Under the pieces are notes generated by a model, which worked only from the letters and a program-made list of their open reading frames with translations, had not been told where the DNA came from and searched no databases. This document shows, piece by piece, positions 9,056 to 17,877 of a stretch of 64,000 nt of DNA; position 1 is the first letter of the stretch; each line of letters begins with the position of its first letter. The position numbers were made by a program, and so were the translations under genes. Where the stretch lies: NCBI RefSeq assembly GCF_902502825.2, contig NZ_LR723670.1, forward strand, positions 1,550,001 to 1,614,000, read 5' to 3'. This stretch comes from Pseudorhizobium flavum. GTDB taxonomy: Bacteria; Pseudomonadota; Alphaproteobacteria; Rhizobiales; Rhizobiaceae.

Positions 9056-9631
9056 TCGACGGACTTTCAGCAAGCAAATGTCTCCCTTGTCCTCGGGTCT
9101 CACCCCGTTCGCCCGAGGAGGACGAGAAGACACACTTCCCCCTTGGCGTTCTTCAAATTTTCAATCGGACGGGGCGCTGAAAGCTGCCTCGTAAAGTTAG
9201 TTTATGTGGCACCTCTCAGCACCCCGTTCGGCGGTTTGTGCCCGCGACTCCGGTCTCTCTGCAAGGGTCGAATGGGGAGGTGTTTGACCGCCGGTTTCCC
9301 GGGTTCCGAGGCTCCTTGCCCCGGCATCTCGTCGGACTTGAAGGTCCGGCGACACCATCCTCATCGACCCCCCTGTGTGCCGCACAGGCACGCCCGGCGC
9401 GCTCTTTCGGGCATCAGAAGCAGGTGGCCGGTCCGAAACCATCTGCTTCCCCCGTGTCGCCGGAGGGAGACCATTTTCCGCGGACCCCGATGGTGAAGGT
9501 TCACGTCGTCCCTTCACCACCAGCGCCGGCCCCGCCTCGCCAGGACGCCTCCTGGTGTATCCGCGGCGGGACGGGGGAAGTGTAGGCATGGGTTTGGGGG
9601 CGGGGATGAGCGGGGATTGAGTTTTTTCTTT
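9056..9631 (+). other. Gene-free, highly structured stretch, possible ncRNA or dispersed repeat
   Basis: No convincing gene is seen. The stretch is GC-rich and full of stems: CCTGTG/CACAGG (9372-9388), GGTGAAGG/CCTTCACC (9492-9518), and a nested hairpin CCCGCC..CCAGG..CCTGG..GGCGGG (9531-9570). A T-rich tract follows at 9621-9630. Several frames are open here but have no ribosome site and the low-complexity composition of spurious frames. It could be a structured RNA or a multicopy intergenic element. Confidence 0.4.
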
Positions 9632-9770
9632 CGTCATCCTCGGGCTTGACCCGAGGATCCAGGCACAGGCAACCAAATCAGATGGTTACCCGTGCAGGTG
9701 GGTTGGAAAGGCCCATTCCTGCAATGAAAATGCTTGGTTTTGGATCCTCGGGTCAAGCCCGAGGATGACG
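9632..9770. repeat. 30-bp perfect inverted repeat pair (intergenic palindromic element)
   Basis: The arms at 9632-9661 and 9741-9770 are exact reverse complements. Each arm is itself a dyad (CCTCGGG-cttga-CCCGAGG), separated by a 79-bp spacer that holds another small stem (AACCA/TGGTT). This is typical of dispersed intergenic palindromes of alphaproteobacteria. No open reading frame lies inside. Confidence 0.8.
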
Positions 9771-9817
9771 AAGGAGAGAGGCGGGAGAGGGGGGGCTTTG
9801 AGGGTGCGGCCCGTCTT

Positions 9818-9893
9818 CTCTCCCCTTGTGGGAGAGGACGAAAAATCGGCAGCTTAGCCCGAAGGGGTAAGTGCAAGATTTTCCGGTGAGGGG
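9818..9893 (+). repeat. REP-like element, copy 1
   Basis: It begins with the hairpin CTCTCCCCTTGTGGGAGAG, continues through a variable structured middle, and ends in GGTGAGGGG. The same head and tail recur at 10292 and, inverted, at 10388. It lies 32 bp upstream of the DUF559 gene. Confidence 0.75.
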
Positions 9894-9925
9894 ATCATGC
9901 TAGGCTCCGGCGCAGGAGCGACCCG

Positions 9926-10282
9926 ATGCGCCACCAGCCGCCGCCGATCAACCGGGACCGTGCCCGCGGCATGCGGAGGGATCCGACGCGAGCGGAGGAC
10001 ATGCTGTGGGAGGCGCTGCGCGACCGGCGGCTCGCGGGCGCCAAGTTCCGCAGGCAGGTGCCGCTCGCGCACTTCATCCTCGACTTCGACTGCTTCGAGC
10101 GCCGGCTTATTGTTGAGGTGGATGGCTGGCAGCATGCGGAGAGCCGGGCTGACGGAGTACGCGACGCCTTCTTCCGGTCCCAGGGGTTTCAAGTGCTGCG
10201 TTTCTGGAACGAGGAGGTGGAGGAGAACATCAACGTGGTGTGCCTGCGGATCCTGGCGGAACTCCGGGATGGCGGCGAATGA
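9926..10282 (+). CDS. DUF559 (Vsr/PD-(D/E)XK-like endonuclease fold) protein
   Basis: 118 aa. The conserved DUF559 core is LAHFILDFDCFERRLIVEVDG at about residues 48-68, with the Asp and the E-V-D that form the metal site of the very-short-patch-repair / restriction-endonuclease-like fold. WQHA and VLRFWNEEV follow, as in the family. It should be a nuclease or a nuclease-derived DNA-binding protein; its biological role is unestablished. REP-like elements lie within 35 bp on both sides, so gene and repeats may travel together. Confidence 0.85.
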   Translation: MRHQPPPINRDRARGMRRDPTRAEDMLWEALRDRRLAGAKFRRQVPLAHFILDFDCFERRLIVEVDGWQHAESRADGVRDAFFRSQGFQVLRFWNEEVEENINVVCLRILAELRDGGE

Positions 10283-10291
10283 GGCGCTGTC

Positions 10292-10364
10292 CTCTCCCCT
10301 TGTGGGAGAGGATAGTTCGCCCCAAAAGGCGCAGCCGATTGGCGAGGCGAACTTGGTGAGGGGG
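10292..10364 (+). repeat. REP-like element, copy 2
   Basis: Same head hairpin (CTCTCCCCTTGTGGGAGAG) and GGTGAGGGG tail as copy 1, with a different middle (a CGCC/GGCG stem). It starts 9 bp after the DUF559 stop and forms an inverted pair with copy 3. Confidence 0.78.
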
Positions 10365-10387
10365 CTGTTGTTGATCTCGCCGTTCGA

Positions 10388-10461
10388 CCCCCTCACCAAC
10401 AAGATCTACGACTTAGCTGCGCTAAGATCGTGATCTTGTAACCTCTCCCACAAGGGGAGAG
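10388..10461 (-). repeat. REP-like element, copy 3 (inverted)
   Basis: Reverse-complement copy: CCCCCTCACC at 10388 through CTCTCCCACAAGGGGAGAG at 10443-10461. Its middle carries an ACAAGATC / GATCTTGT stem. Copies 2 and 3 face each other across 23 bp, like a BIME. Confidence 0.78.
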
Positions 10462-10486
10462 GGAGGGCTTACGTCGGCAAGAAGCT

Positions 10487-11488
10487 CTATATCACTGCAA
10501 TCTCTTTGATCTCTTTATTGCGGTCTCGAGAGAGCAATCTCTCACTGATGTCAGTCGACATGATTGCTTCAGACAGCGATTGGCTCGGCTGTTCAATCCC
10601 AGAGCCCATAATCCTTCGCAGATGTGGCTCCAGGTTCTGGGGCTTCACCTCGACCAAATGGCTGAGACGTTTCTCGCGCTCTTTCTCCATCCAGGAAGCC
10701 AATAGGCTCAGTTTGCTTGGCTGAAAGAAATCGCGAGTGAACGCGATGCAAGCATCCACAACCTCCGCAGCCTCCAAAGTCTTCTGGTGCTTAGCAGCGA
10801 GATTTGCGAACATCTGGTCGGTTGGCTCTGTCCTCACTGACTGTACGGCATAGACAAACGCTTCTACGAGAGTAACTCGCTGAATTATCTGTTTCAGATA
10901 TGGAATAGCGCTGCTTGGGGAGACGTGCGTAACAATTGAATGTTGCTCAATGCGTTCCAACTGCTTTGCATTTCCGCCCACAGCAACGTGAGAGGTCTCT
11001 ACGAGACGGCCGTTGTTTCGGGCGAGGTGGGTCAGAAGGTGCGCTACAGGTTTCTCGTGTTTTAGATGCATCTCAACCCAAGCCGACTCTATATGAGTAA
11101 GTAAAGGTCGGTAGCTTTTAAGCCATCCTTCGATAGGCTCTATCGAATTGGCAATCGCTTGGATGACGTAGCGGTTATGTGCGCGTCGGGTGCGCTGCTT
11201 GAACTCGCCTGCGCATAGCCTAGCTGTTTCGGCGCCGAAAAACTCTTTGGCGCAGGAGCTACCAAAAAGCATCCGTTTGTCACCGTCGACAAGCCCTGTA
11301 ATGCCGTTGAGATGGCGATGGCCACCGCAAATATGGCAGTATATCCGCTCCTTTTGACTTCGGTAGAAGTTGTCAAAGACAACTTCACTAGGGACCGCCG
11401 TCACACGTTCTTTTGGGAGGAGCCCAATCTGCTCATAGGGCGTCTCAGTGAACAGTCGTTCAGCACGAAGGTATGCACGAAAATCCAT
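10487..11488 (-). CDS. Unknown protein with an N-terminal Cys/His zinc motif
   Basis: 333 aa, not recognised. Residues 50-85 carry a compact metal-site-like pattern, CHICGG (C51, C54), His57/His59, then GSSC (C79) followed by AKEFFG. The rest is predicted helical and rich in Lys, Glu and Gln, with no signal peptide or membrane segment. Codon usage and base composition are clearly more AT-rich than the flanking nrdJ, which points to horizontal acquisition. It sits beside the REP/DUF559 cluster. Nucleic-acid binding is possible but not shown. Confidence 0.65.
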   Translation of the reverse strand: MDFRAYLRAERLFTETPYEQIGLLPKERVTAVPSEVVFDNFYRSQKERIYCHICGGHRHLNGITGLVDGDKRMLFGSSCAKEFFGAETARLCAGEFKQRTRRAHNRYVIQAIANSIEPIEGWLKSYRPLLTHIESAWVEMHLKHEKPVAHLLTHLARNNGRLVETSHVAVGGNAKQLERIEQHSIVTHVSPSSAIPYLKQIIQRVTLVEAFVYAVQSVRTEPTDQMFANLAAKHQKTLEAAEVVDACIAFTRDFFQPSKLSLLASWMEKEREKRLSHLVEVKPQNLEPHLRRIMGSGIEQPSQSLSEAIMSTDISERLLSRDRNKEIKEIAVI

Positions 11489-11540
11489 TTCAAACGCTCC
11501 AGTGTTGATCGCTCCGTTTCTACTTTGTTCCCCCCTGCAG

Positions 11541-11568
11541 TTGCGGCCCGGGGCTGCCCGGGCCGCAA
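11541..11568. terminator. Strong hairpin downstream of nrdJ
   Basis: A perfect 12-bp stem, TTGCGGCCCGGG paired with CCCGGGCCGCAA, has a 4-nt loop. It lies 23 bp after the nrdJ stop. No T-tract follows on the minus strand, so it may act as an mRNA 3' stabiliser rather than an intrinsic terminator. Confidence 0.55.
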
Positions 11569-11590
11569 TTATTACTAATTAGGCCTCCAC

Positions 11591-14500
11591 TCAAGAGCAC
11601 CCGCTGGTCGCACCACACGTATCGCACTTCTCACACGTGCCGTTCCGCACCATCGTGAAATTCTGGCACTCGGAGCACATGTTGCCGGTGTAGCCTTGGG
11701 CGATCGAGCGCATGCGGCGTTCGTTTTCCACCTTCTTGGCTTCCGTCTTGGCAGCGGCGGCGTCGGCGGCGGCCTTGTCGGAGAAGAGGGCGGTGGAGGC
11801 CTGCTGCTCTTCGGTCGCAAGCTCGTCCAGAACCTCCTCGGCGATCTCCTCGGCCAGTTCCTTGGCGCGTTCCTCGTAGTCGCGCTTGAAGGCGACGATT
11901 TCGGAGGTGGAGGCGGCGATGGCTGGTTCCAGCTTGCGGGCGGCGGAGCCGGCGAATGCCGTCACATTGCCGCCGGTGGAGGCCTTGGCAGGGGCGGCGG
12001 TGGCCGATCCCTTGGCTTCCGACGAGCCCGACTGGCCACCCTGGATGAGCGTCGGTTTGTGGCCGCGCGTCCAGCCGGTGGAGATCAGGTTGGTTTTGCC
12101 TTCCTGGATGCCCTTGCCAAGCGCGGTGTTGGAGAAGTCCGAAGTATCCACATGCGCGAGGTCATGGCGGTTGAGGTAGGAGACGGCGAGTTCGCGGAAT
12201 ACGTAGTCAAGGATCGACGTGGCGTTCTTGATCGCGTCGTTTCCGGTGACGATGCCGGCCGGCTCGAACTTGGTGAAGGTGAAGGCCTCCACATATTCCT
12301 CCAGCGGCACGCCGTATTGCAGGCCGAGCGAGATGGCGATGGCGAAGTTGTTCATCATCGCGCGGAAGGCGGCACCTTCCTTGTGCATGTCGATGAAGAT
12401 CTCGCCGAGGCGGCCGTCGCCGAATTCGCCGGTGCGTAGATAGACCTTGTGGCCGCCGACATTGGCCTTCTGGGTATAGCCCTGGCGGCGGTTCGGCAGC
12501 TTTTCACGCTCGCGGGTGACCCGCTCGATGACGCGCTCGACGATCTTCTCGGTGACCGTCACCGCCTGGGCGGCGACCGGTTGCTGGATCAGGTCCTCGA
12601 TCGCTTCCTCGGCGTCATCCTCGTCGATCAGCGAGGCGTTGAGCGGCTGGGAGAGCTTGGAGCCATCGCGGTAGAGCGCATTGGCCTTCAGCGCCAGCTT
12701 CCAGGAGAGCATGTAGGCTTGACCGCAATCCTCGACGGTCGCCTCGTTCGGCATGTTGATCGTCTTGGAGATGGCGCCCGAGATGAAGGGCTGGGCGGCC
12801 GCCATCATGCGGATATGGCTTTCGACCGAGAGATAGCGCTTGCCGATCTTGCCGCAGGGATTGGCGCAATCAAAGACCGGCAGGTGCTCGGCCTTCAGGA
12901 AGGGCGCGCCTTCCAGCGTCATCGCACCGCAGACATGGATGTTGGCGGCCTCGATCTCCTTCTTCGAGAAGCCGATGTGCTCCAGGAGGTTGAAGCTCAT
13001 GTCGGCGAGCTGCTCGTCGGAGACCTTCAGCGTCTCCTTCAGGAAGTCGGCGCCGAGCGTCCACTGGTTGAAGACGAACTTGATATCGAAGGCCGACTTC
13101 AGCGCGCCATTGACGGCCTCGATCTTCTCGTCGGTGAAGCCCTTGGCCTTCAGCGAGCCGGGATTGATGCCGGGCGCCTGGTTGAGGTTGCCGTGGCCAA
13201 CCGCATAGGCCTCGATCTCGGCGATCTGCGATTCCGAGTAGCCGAGCGTGCGCAGCGCTTCCGGAACGGCGCCGTTGATGATCTTGAAGTAGCCGCCGCC
13301 GGCGAGCTTCTTGAACTTCACCAGCGCGAAGTCGGGCTCGATGCCGGTCGTGTCGCAGTCCATGACGAGGCCGATCGTGCCGGTCGGCGCGATCACGGTC
13401 GTCTGGGCGTTGCGGTAGCCGTGCTTCTCGCCGAGTTCCAGCGCCTTGTCCCAGGCGGCGCGGGCATGGGCGACGAGGTCCTGGTCCGGATTGTCGGAGT
13501 GGACGAGTGCGACCGGGTTGACCGACAGGCCTTCATAGCCGGTGGTCTCGCCATGGGCGGCGCGGCGGTGGTTACGGATGACGCGCAGCATGTTCTCGCG
13601 GTTCGGCGCAAAGCCCGGGAAGGGGCCGAGTTCCGAGGCGATCTCTGCCGAGGTCGCATAGGCGACGCCGGTCATGATGGCGGTCAGCGAGCCGGCGATG
13701 GCGCGGCCTTCGGTGGAGTCATAGGGGATGCCCGAGGACATCAGCAGGCCACCGATATTGGCATAGCCGAGGCCGAGCGTGCGGTATTCGTAGGAGAGTT
13801 CGGCGATCTGGCGCGACGGGAACTGCGCCATCATGACCGAGACTTCCAGCACAACGGTCCACAGGCGCACCGCATGCTCGTAATCGGCGATGTCGATGCG
13901 CTTCGTCGTCGCGTCCTTGAACTGCAACAGGTTCAGCGAGGCGAGGTTGCAGGCCGTGTCGTCGAGGAACATGTATTCCGAGCACGGGTTCGACGCGCGG
14001 ATCGGGCCGGCGGCCGGGCAGGTGTGCCAGTCGTTCATCGTCGTGTTGAAGTGCAGGCCCGGATCGGCGGAAGCCCAAGCGGCGTAGGAGATCTGCTCCC
14101 ACAGGTCGCGCGCCTTCAGCGTCTTCATGACGCGGCCGTCCTTGCGGGCGGTGAGTTTCCACTCGCCATCGTTCTCCACGGCGCGCAGGAAGTCGTCCTT
14201 CAGCGAGACGGAATTGTTGGAGTTCTGGCCGGAAACGGTGAGGTAGGCGTCGGAATCCCAGTCGGTGTCATAGGTCTTGAACTCGAGGTCCTTGTAGCCC
14301 TGGCGCGCAAACTGGATGACGCGCTTGACGTAGTTTTCCGGAACCTGGTCGCGCTTGGCGGCGCGGATCTCGCGCTTCAGCGCCGGGTTCTTGTTGGGGT
14401 CGAAGCAGTCGTCGTCCGGGCCTTCGCAGTTGACGCAGGCCTTCATGATCGCCTTCAGGTGCTTGGCTACGATCTTGGAACCGGTGACGAGGGCGGCGAC

Positions 14501-15409
14501 CTTCTGCTCTTCCTTGACCTTCCAGTTGATGTATTCCTCGATATCCGGGTGATCGATGTCGACCACCACCATCTTGGCCGCGCGACGAGTCGTGCCGCCC
14601 GACTTGATGGCGCCGGCAGCCCGGTCACCGATCTTGAGGAAGCTCATCAGGCCCGACGATTTGCCGCCGCCCGACAGCTTCTCGCCTTCGCCGCGCAGAT
14701 AGGAGAAGTTGGAGCCGGTGCCGGAGCCATACTTGAAGAGGCGCGCTTCGCGGACCCAGAGATCCATGATGCCGCCCTCGTTGACGAGATCATCCTCGAC
14801 CGACTGGATGAAGCAGGCATGCGGTTGCGGATGCTCGTAGGCCGACTTTGACTTCGTCAGCTTGCCGGTGAAGGGATCGACATAGAAATGGCCCTGGCCG
14901 GGGCCGTCGATGCCGTAGGCCCAGTGCAGGCCGGTGTTGAACCACTGCGGGGAATTCGGCGCGACGCGCTGGGTGGCGAGCATGTAGGCAAGCTCGTCGC
15001 GGAAGGCGAGCGCATCTTCTTCCGAGGTGAAATACTTGCCCTTCCAGCCCCAGTAGGTCCAGGTACCGGCAAGGCGGGAGAAGACCTGGCGCGCATCGGT
15101 TTCGGAACCGTATTGCTCTTCCTTAGGCAAGGCCTTCAGCGCGTCGAGATCGGGGACGGACCGCCAGAGGAACGAAGGGACGTCGTTCTCTTCCACCTTC
15201 TTGAGGATCTTCGGCACGCCCGCCTTGCGGAAGTACTTCTGGGCAAGCACGTCGGTCGCGACCTGGGAGAACTGCGCCGGCACGTCGATATCCGCGAGCC
15301 GGAAGACGATCGAGCCGTCCGGATTGCGGATCTCGCTGACCGCCTTGCGGAATTCGATCCCGCCATAGGCGCCTGTCTCGGGCGTGGTGAAACGACGTTC
15401 GATGCGCAT
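11591..15409 (-). CDS. nrdJ: Vitamin B12-dependent (class II) ribonucleotide reductase
   Basis: 1272 aa. It reduces ribonucleotides to deoxyribonucleotides using adenosylcobalamin. The catalytic barrel has the [20 protein letters not shown] active-site strand and [20 protein letters not shown]. The C-terminus has the long Ala/Lys/Glu linker and a CxxC zinc/redox tail ([15 protein letters not shown]) typical of the large alphaproteobacterial NrdJ. It is the only RNR in the window. Two tandem NrdR boxes lie 112-158 bp upstream of the start, so NrdR repression is expected. No cobalamin riboswitch was recognised upstream. Confidence 0.97.
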   Translation of the reverse strand: MRIERRFTTPETGAYGGIEFRKAVSEIRNPDGSIVFRLADIDVPAQFSQVATDVLAQKYFRKAGVPKILKKVEENDVPSFLWRSVPDLDALKALPKEEQYGSETDARQVFSRLAGTWTYWGWKGKYFTSEEDALAFRDELAYMLATQRVAPNSPQWFNTGLHWAYGIDGPGQGHFYVDPFTGKLTKSKSAYEHPQPHACFIQSVEDDLVNEGGIMDLWVREARLFKYGSGTGSNFSYLRGEGEKLSGGGKSSGLMSFLKIGDRAAGAIKSGGTTRRAAKMVVVDIDHPDIEEYINWKVKEEQKVAALVTGSKIVAKHLKAIMKACVNCEGPDDDCFDPNKNPALKREIRAAKRDQVPENYVKRVIQFARQGYKDLEFKTYDTDWDSDAYLTVSGQNSNNSVSLKDDFLRAVENDGEWKLTARKDGRVMKTLKARDLWEQISYAAWASADPGLHFNTTMNDWHTCPAAGPIRASNPCSEYMFLDDTACNLASLNLLQFKDATTKRIDIADYEHAVRLWTVVLEVSVMMAQFPSRQIAELSYEYRTLGLGYANIGGLLMSSGIPYDSTEGRAIAGSLTAIMTGVAYATSAEIASELGPFPGFAPNRENMLRVIRNHRRAAHGETTGYEGLSVNPVALVHSDNPDQDLVAHARAAWDKALELGEKHGYRNAQTTVIAPTGTIGLVMDCDTTGIEPDFALVKFKKLAGGGYFKIINGAVPEALRTLGYSESQIAEIEAYAVGHGNLNQAPGINPGSLKAKGFTDEKIEAVNGALKSAFDIKFVFNQWTLGADFLKETLKVSDEQLADMSFNLLEHIGFSKKEIEAANIHVCGAMTLEGAPFLKAEHLPVFDCANPCGKIGKRYLSVESHIRMMAAAQPFISGAISKTINMPNEATVEDCGQAYMLSWKLALKANALYRDGSKLSQPLNASLIDEDDAEEAIEDLIQQPVAAQAVTVTEKIVERVIERVTREREKLPNRRQGYTQKANVGGHKVYLRTGEFGDGRLGEIFIDMHKEGAAFRAMMNNFAIAISLGLQYGVPLEEYVEAFTFTKFEPAGIVTGNDAIKNATSILDYVFRELAVSYLNRHDLAHVDTSDFSNTALGKGIQEGKTNLISTGWTRGHKPTLIQGGQSGSSEAKGSATAAPAKASTGGNVTAFAGSAARKLEPAIAASTSEIVAFKRDYEERAKELAEEIAEEVLDELATEEQQASTALFSDKAAADAAAAKTEAKKVENERRMRSIAQGYTGNMCSECQNFTMVRNGTCEKCDTCGATSGCS

Positions 15410-15520
15410 TGCCTTTGTCCCTCGTCTGCTGGCCCGTCAGGGCACGGATATTCGGTCCAGCTGCTCGCCATCATGGGCAGCCGGGGAAACTTCATCATCC
15501 AGGTGAATCACTGGGATACC

Positions 15521-15567
15521 GACCTGTATATTGTGATGAGGGTGGGCTGCAATACTAAATATAGTAC
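15521..15567 (-). promoter_or_regulatory. Tandem NrdR boxes upstream of nrdJ
   Basis: Box 1 is GACCTGTATATTGTGA (15521-15536) and box 2 is ATACTAAATATAGTAC (15552-15567). Both fit the NrdR consensus acaCwAtATaTwGtgt. Their centres are 31 bp apart, the three-helical-turn spacing typical of NrdR operators. They lie upstream of the minus-strand nrdJ, so NrdR/dATP repression is the expected control. Confidence 0.8.
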
Positions 15568-15573
15568 TAACAG

Positions 15574-16084
15574 GTGGTTTTCACCAGTCCCCATCGGATG
15601 TTTCGGCAAGCCTCGAGGCGCGCGAAAAAACCCTCCGCCAGACCGCCCCTCATAGCAGGGTCTGCCGTTGTCGTTCCGCCTAAAAACTCGATGAAGGAAC
15701 CGGCGCTCGGAAGTCCGTGGCCGGTTGCCGCCGCAACACCTGGCCAATTTCCCGCGAGCCGGGAGATTCGTCAAGGCATAGTTCGACACGGTTTCTTAAC
15801 CACAAGATATTGTGTCTGGTGCTGTGGAAAACGGGGAAGAAATTTTCTGCTGGAATTTCAGACGGTTGTGGAGCCAGTGGCGGGCGCACCGGAAGAGCAG
15901 GGGATGCCGCGTTGGCGGACTATCGGGCGCAACACCCGGTAGATCAGGCAGTTGAGATATATTGGGCGTTGCGACGCGGCTTGTGGAAAAGCCCGCCGCG
16001 AAAAATAGCGACGGGCCGCGTCTTGACAGCAACGTCAATTCGGTGCTGCGGAGCGAGGAGGCGGGCGCAGAGGCGCCTTCTCCT
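15574..16084. other. Gene-free upstream region with an extra NrdR-like site and two DnaA-box-like sites
   Basis: No protein-coding gene is supported. CCACAAGATATTGTGT at 15800-15815 resembles a single NrdR half of a tandem operator. TGTGGAAAA occurs at 15823-15831 and 15982-15990; its complement TTTTCCACA fits the DnaA-box pattern TTWTNCACA. E. coli nrd control also uses DnaA and NrdR, so these may belong to a far upstream nrdJ control region. Chance matches cannot be excluded. Confidence 0.35.
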
Positions 16085-16582
16085 TCAGCCCTTGTGACCT
16101 TTGGCGATCGGTTCCTGGTAGGTGAAGCCCAGGTCCCAGGGGAAGTAGATCCAGGTGTCCTGGCTCACCTCGGTGATGAAGGTGTCGACGGTCGGAACGC
16201 CCTTCGGCTTGGCGTAGACGCAGGCGAAATGTGCCTTGGGCAGCATCTCGCGCACTTCCGATGCGGTCTTGCCCGTGTCGGTCAGGTCGTCCACGACCAG
16301 CACGCCTTCGCCGCCATTCGTGGCTAGCTCGGCAGTAATGCCCTTGAGCAGGTTCATCTCTCCCTGGCTCGTATAGTCGTGGTAGGAGGCGATGCAAACC
16401 GTCTCGATCAGGCGGATGTTCAGTTCGCGCGAGATGATCGCCGCCGGCACTAGGCCCCCGCGGGTGATGCAGACGATGGCGTGAAACTCCTGACCGAGGC
16501 CGGCGAGGCGCCAGGCAAGCGCCCGGGCATCGCGATGGAACTGGTCCCAGGAGACGGGGAAGGCTTTTTCAGGAAGAGACAT
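16085..16582 (-). CDS. gpt: Xanthine(-guanine) phosphoribosyltransferase
   Basis: 165 aa from MSLPEKAF, the usual rhizobial start; alternative in-frame starts add 3-6 residues. Purine salvage enzyme that joins xanthine or guanine to PRPP. The PRPP-binding loop is [14 protein letters not shown], and ITRGGLVPA and the C-terminal [15 protein letters not shown] are also family features. It lies upstream of nrdJ on the same strand but about 670 bp away, so it is probably a separate unit. Confidence 0.93.
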   Translation of the reverse strand: MSLPEKAFPVSWDQFHRDARALAWRLAGLGQEFHAIVCITRGGLVPAAIISRELNIRLIETVCIASYHDYTSQGEMNLLKGITAELATNGGEGVLVVDDLTDTGKTASEVREMLPKAHFACVYAKPKGVPTVDTFITEVSQDTWIYFPWDLGFTYQEPIAKGHKG

Positions 16583-16861
16583 GGTGGCTGCCATTAGCAA
16601 GAGCTGCGTTGGCTGTCGCTAATAGCCGCGAGTCCGGCACACTGGCAAGACGGTGCGACGCAAACAGGCAGGTGAAGCAGCCTGCCTGTCTCTCGCTGAG
16701 CGTTGGAGCGCTGGAAGGCACCTGGCCTTTAGGGAGTGCCAGCGGGCAAGCGTCGTTGGACCTTTGGCCGATGCGCTCGGGCATCGGTCCGACGGCTCTC
16801 GATTTTCGGCCCTTGCTACACAAGCTCAGCGCGGGGGTGAAAGGTCGAAAGGAGAATAAAC

Positions 16862-17515
16862 ATGATCATCCGATCGTTCACGAAATCTGCAGCACTGGCT
16901 GTCGTCTTCCTGTCTTCGGTTGCCGTCGGCAGCCACTTGCCGGGCTTTACGGATACCGTCTGGGCGAAAGGCGGTGATGGCGGCGGCAATGGCGGCGGCG
17001 GCGGGAACGGCGGTGGCAATGGTGGCGGTAACGGCGGTGGCAATGGCAACGGCGGTGGCAATGGCAACGGCGGCGGTCATGGCCAGGGCGCCGGCCGGAG
17101 CTCCGACCGTAGCGACGCCGGCAAGGCAAGCGCGCGCGACCTCGCGCCGGGCCAAAGCGAAAAAGGCGCTTCCCGGCGTGCAGACAAACGTGGAGAGGAG
17201 GCATCCGTCAGCCGCTCCGAACTCAAGGGGCTGAACTCCCTGAACCGGAACTACCACGCCTATCTCAACAGCAATGATCCGCGCATGGAGGCCGTATCGG
17301 CCTACGCCATGGATTATGCCCAGTTTGAGATCGACAATGGCGTCTCCCCTTCGGAAACGGATGCGATCCTCGGTGACGAGGCATTGCGAGATGCCCTGAG
17401 CGCGTTCACGGACGATCCAGTGACCGATGAAATGCTGGAGGAAGCCAAGGCCGTTCTCGGTGTCGGAAGTGCCGACGGCAAGATCGACGAAATTCGCTCC
17501 GAACTGGAACGATAG
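16862..17515 (+). CDS. Secreted glycine/asparagine-repeat protein, unknown
   Basis: 217 aa. A signal peptide ends near VGS/SH. Residues 37-78 are an almost pure Gly-Asn repeat (GGGNGGGNGGGN and GNGGGNGNGG). A charged Ser/Arg/Asp segment follows. The C-terminal 95 residues form a folded-looking acidic helical domain (LKGLNSLNRNYHAYLNSNDPRM onward). The repeat is encoded by a GGCGGTGGCAATGGC-type tandem array, prone to slippage. An extracytoplasmic structural or matrix role is a guess. A hairpin terminator follows. Confidence 0.75.
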   Translation: MIIRSFTKSAALAVVFLSSVAVGSHLPGFTDTVWAKGGDGGGNGGGGGNGGGNGGGNGGGNGNGGGNGNGGGHGQGAGRSSDRSDAGKASARDLAPGQSEKGASRRADKRGEEASVSRSELKGLNSLNRNYHAYLNSNDPRMEAVSAYAMDYAQFEIDNGVSPSETDAILGDEALRDALSAFTDDPVTDEMLEEAKAVLGVGSADGKIDEIRSELER

Positions 17516-17532
17516 GAGAAGATCGAAATTAA

Positions 17533-17560
17533 CCCGGGGGCACCGCTCCCGGGCGATTTT
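17533..17560 (+). terminator. Probable intrinsic terminator
   Basis: CCCGGGGGC pairs with GCTCCCGGG around an ACC loop, followed by CGATTTT. It lies 17 bp after the Gly-rich protein gene. Confidence 0.55.
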
Positions 17561-17588
17561 GATGGTTGTAGAACAAGGAAAGCCGAGA

Positions 17589-17834
17589 ATGCCTGTCGAC
17601 CTTTGGGACCGCAGCGTGGAATTGATGATCGACAGCCAGGATCACTTCCGGTGCGTGAGCAACAGCCGGGAAGCGTTCGAATGTCTCTCGACCTGCTGGC
17701 CGACCAAAAACGGCAAATGGTTTGCGGTGGCGCGCAAGCGCTGCATGCAGGCACTGGAGGGCGAAGGTGACCCCGCCGAGGCAGAGGCCGCCTTCATCAA
17801 GGCCGCAGAGGAGGCCGGGATCCTGCGGAACTGA
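17589..17834 (+). CDS. DUF982 domain protein
   Basis: 81 aa. It fits the small rhizobial DUF982 family: LWDRSVELMID, the CLSTCWP motif near residue 33, and AFIKAAEEAGI at the end. The family is often expanded in Rhizobiales and has no known function. It is convergent with the universal stress gene. An inverted repeat TGAGCCG/CGGCTCA spans its stop (17832-17855) and may help end both transcripts. Confidence 0.82.
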   Translation: MPVDLWDRSVELMIDSQDHFRCVSNSREAFECLSTCWPTKNGKWFAVARKRCMQALEGEGDPAEAEAAFIKAAEEAGILRN

Positions 17835-17877
17835 GCCGTCGATTGCGGCGGCTCAGGAAGCGCTCCAGGGCGTTCCC

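Noticed and set aside
9197..9676. Open frames in both directions in the structured block
   Set aside because: They include the palindromic repeat in their translation and lack start signals, typical of spurious frames over repeats.
12449..14851. An 800-codon open frame antisense to nrdJ
   Set aside because: It mirrors codon bias of the GC-rich nrdJ gene, has no ribosome site and no family resemblance.
15410..15570. Cobalamin riboswitch upstream of B12-dependent nrdJ
   Set aside because: No B12-box-like sequence (GCCACTG) or matching fold was seen; the NrdR boxes explain control better.
15574..16084. Replication origin because of DnaA-box-like sites
   Set aside because: Only two sites, no AT-rich unwinding region and no origin-linked genes nearby.
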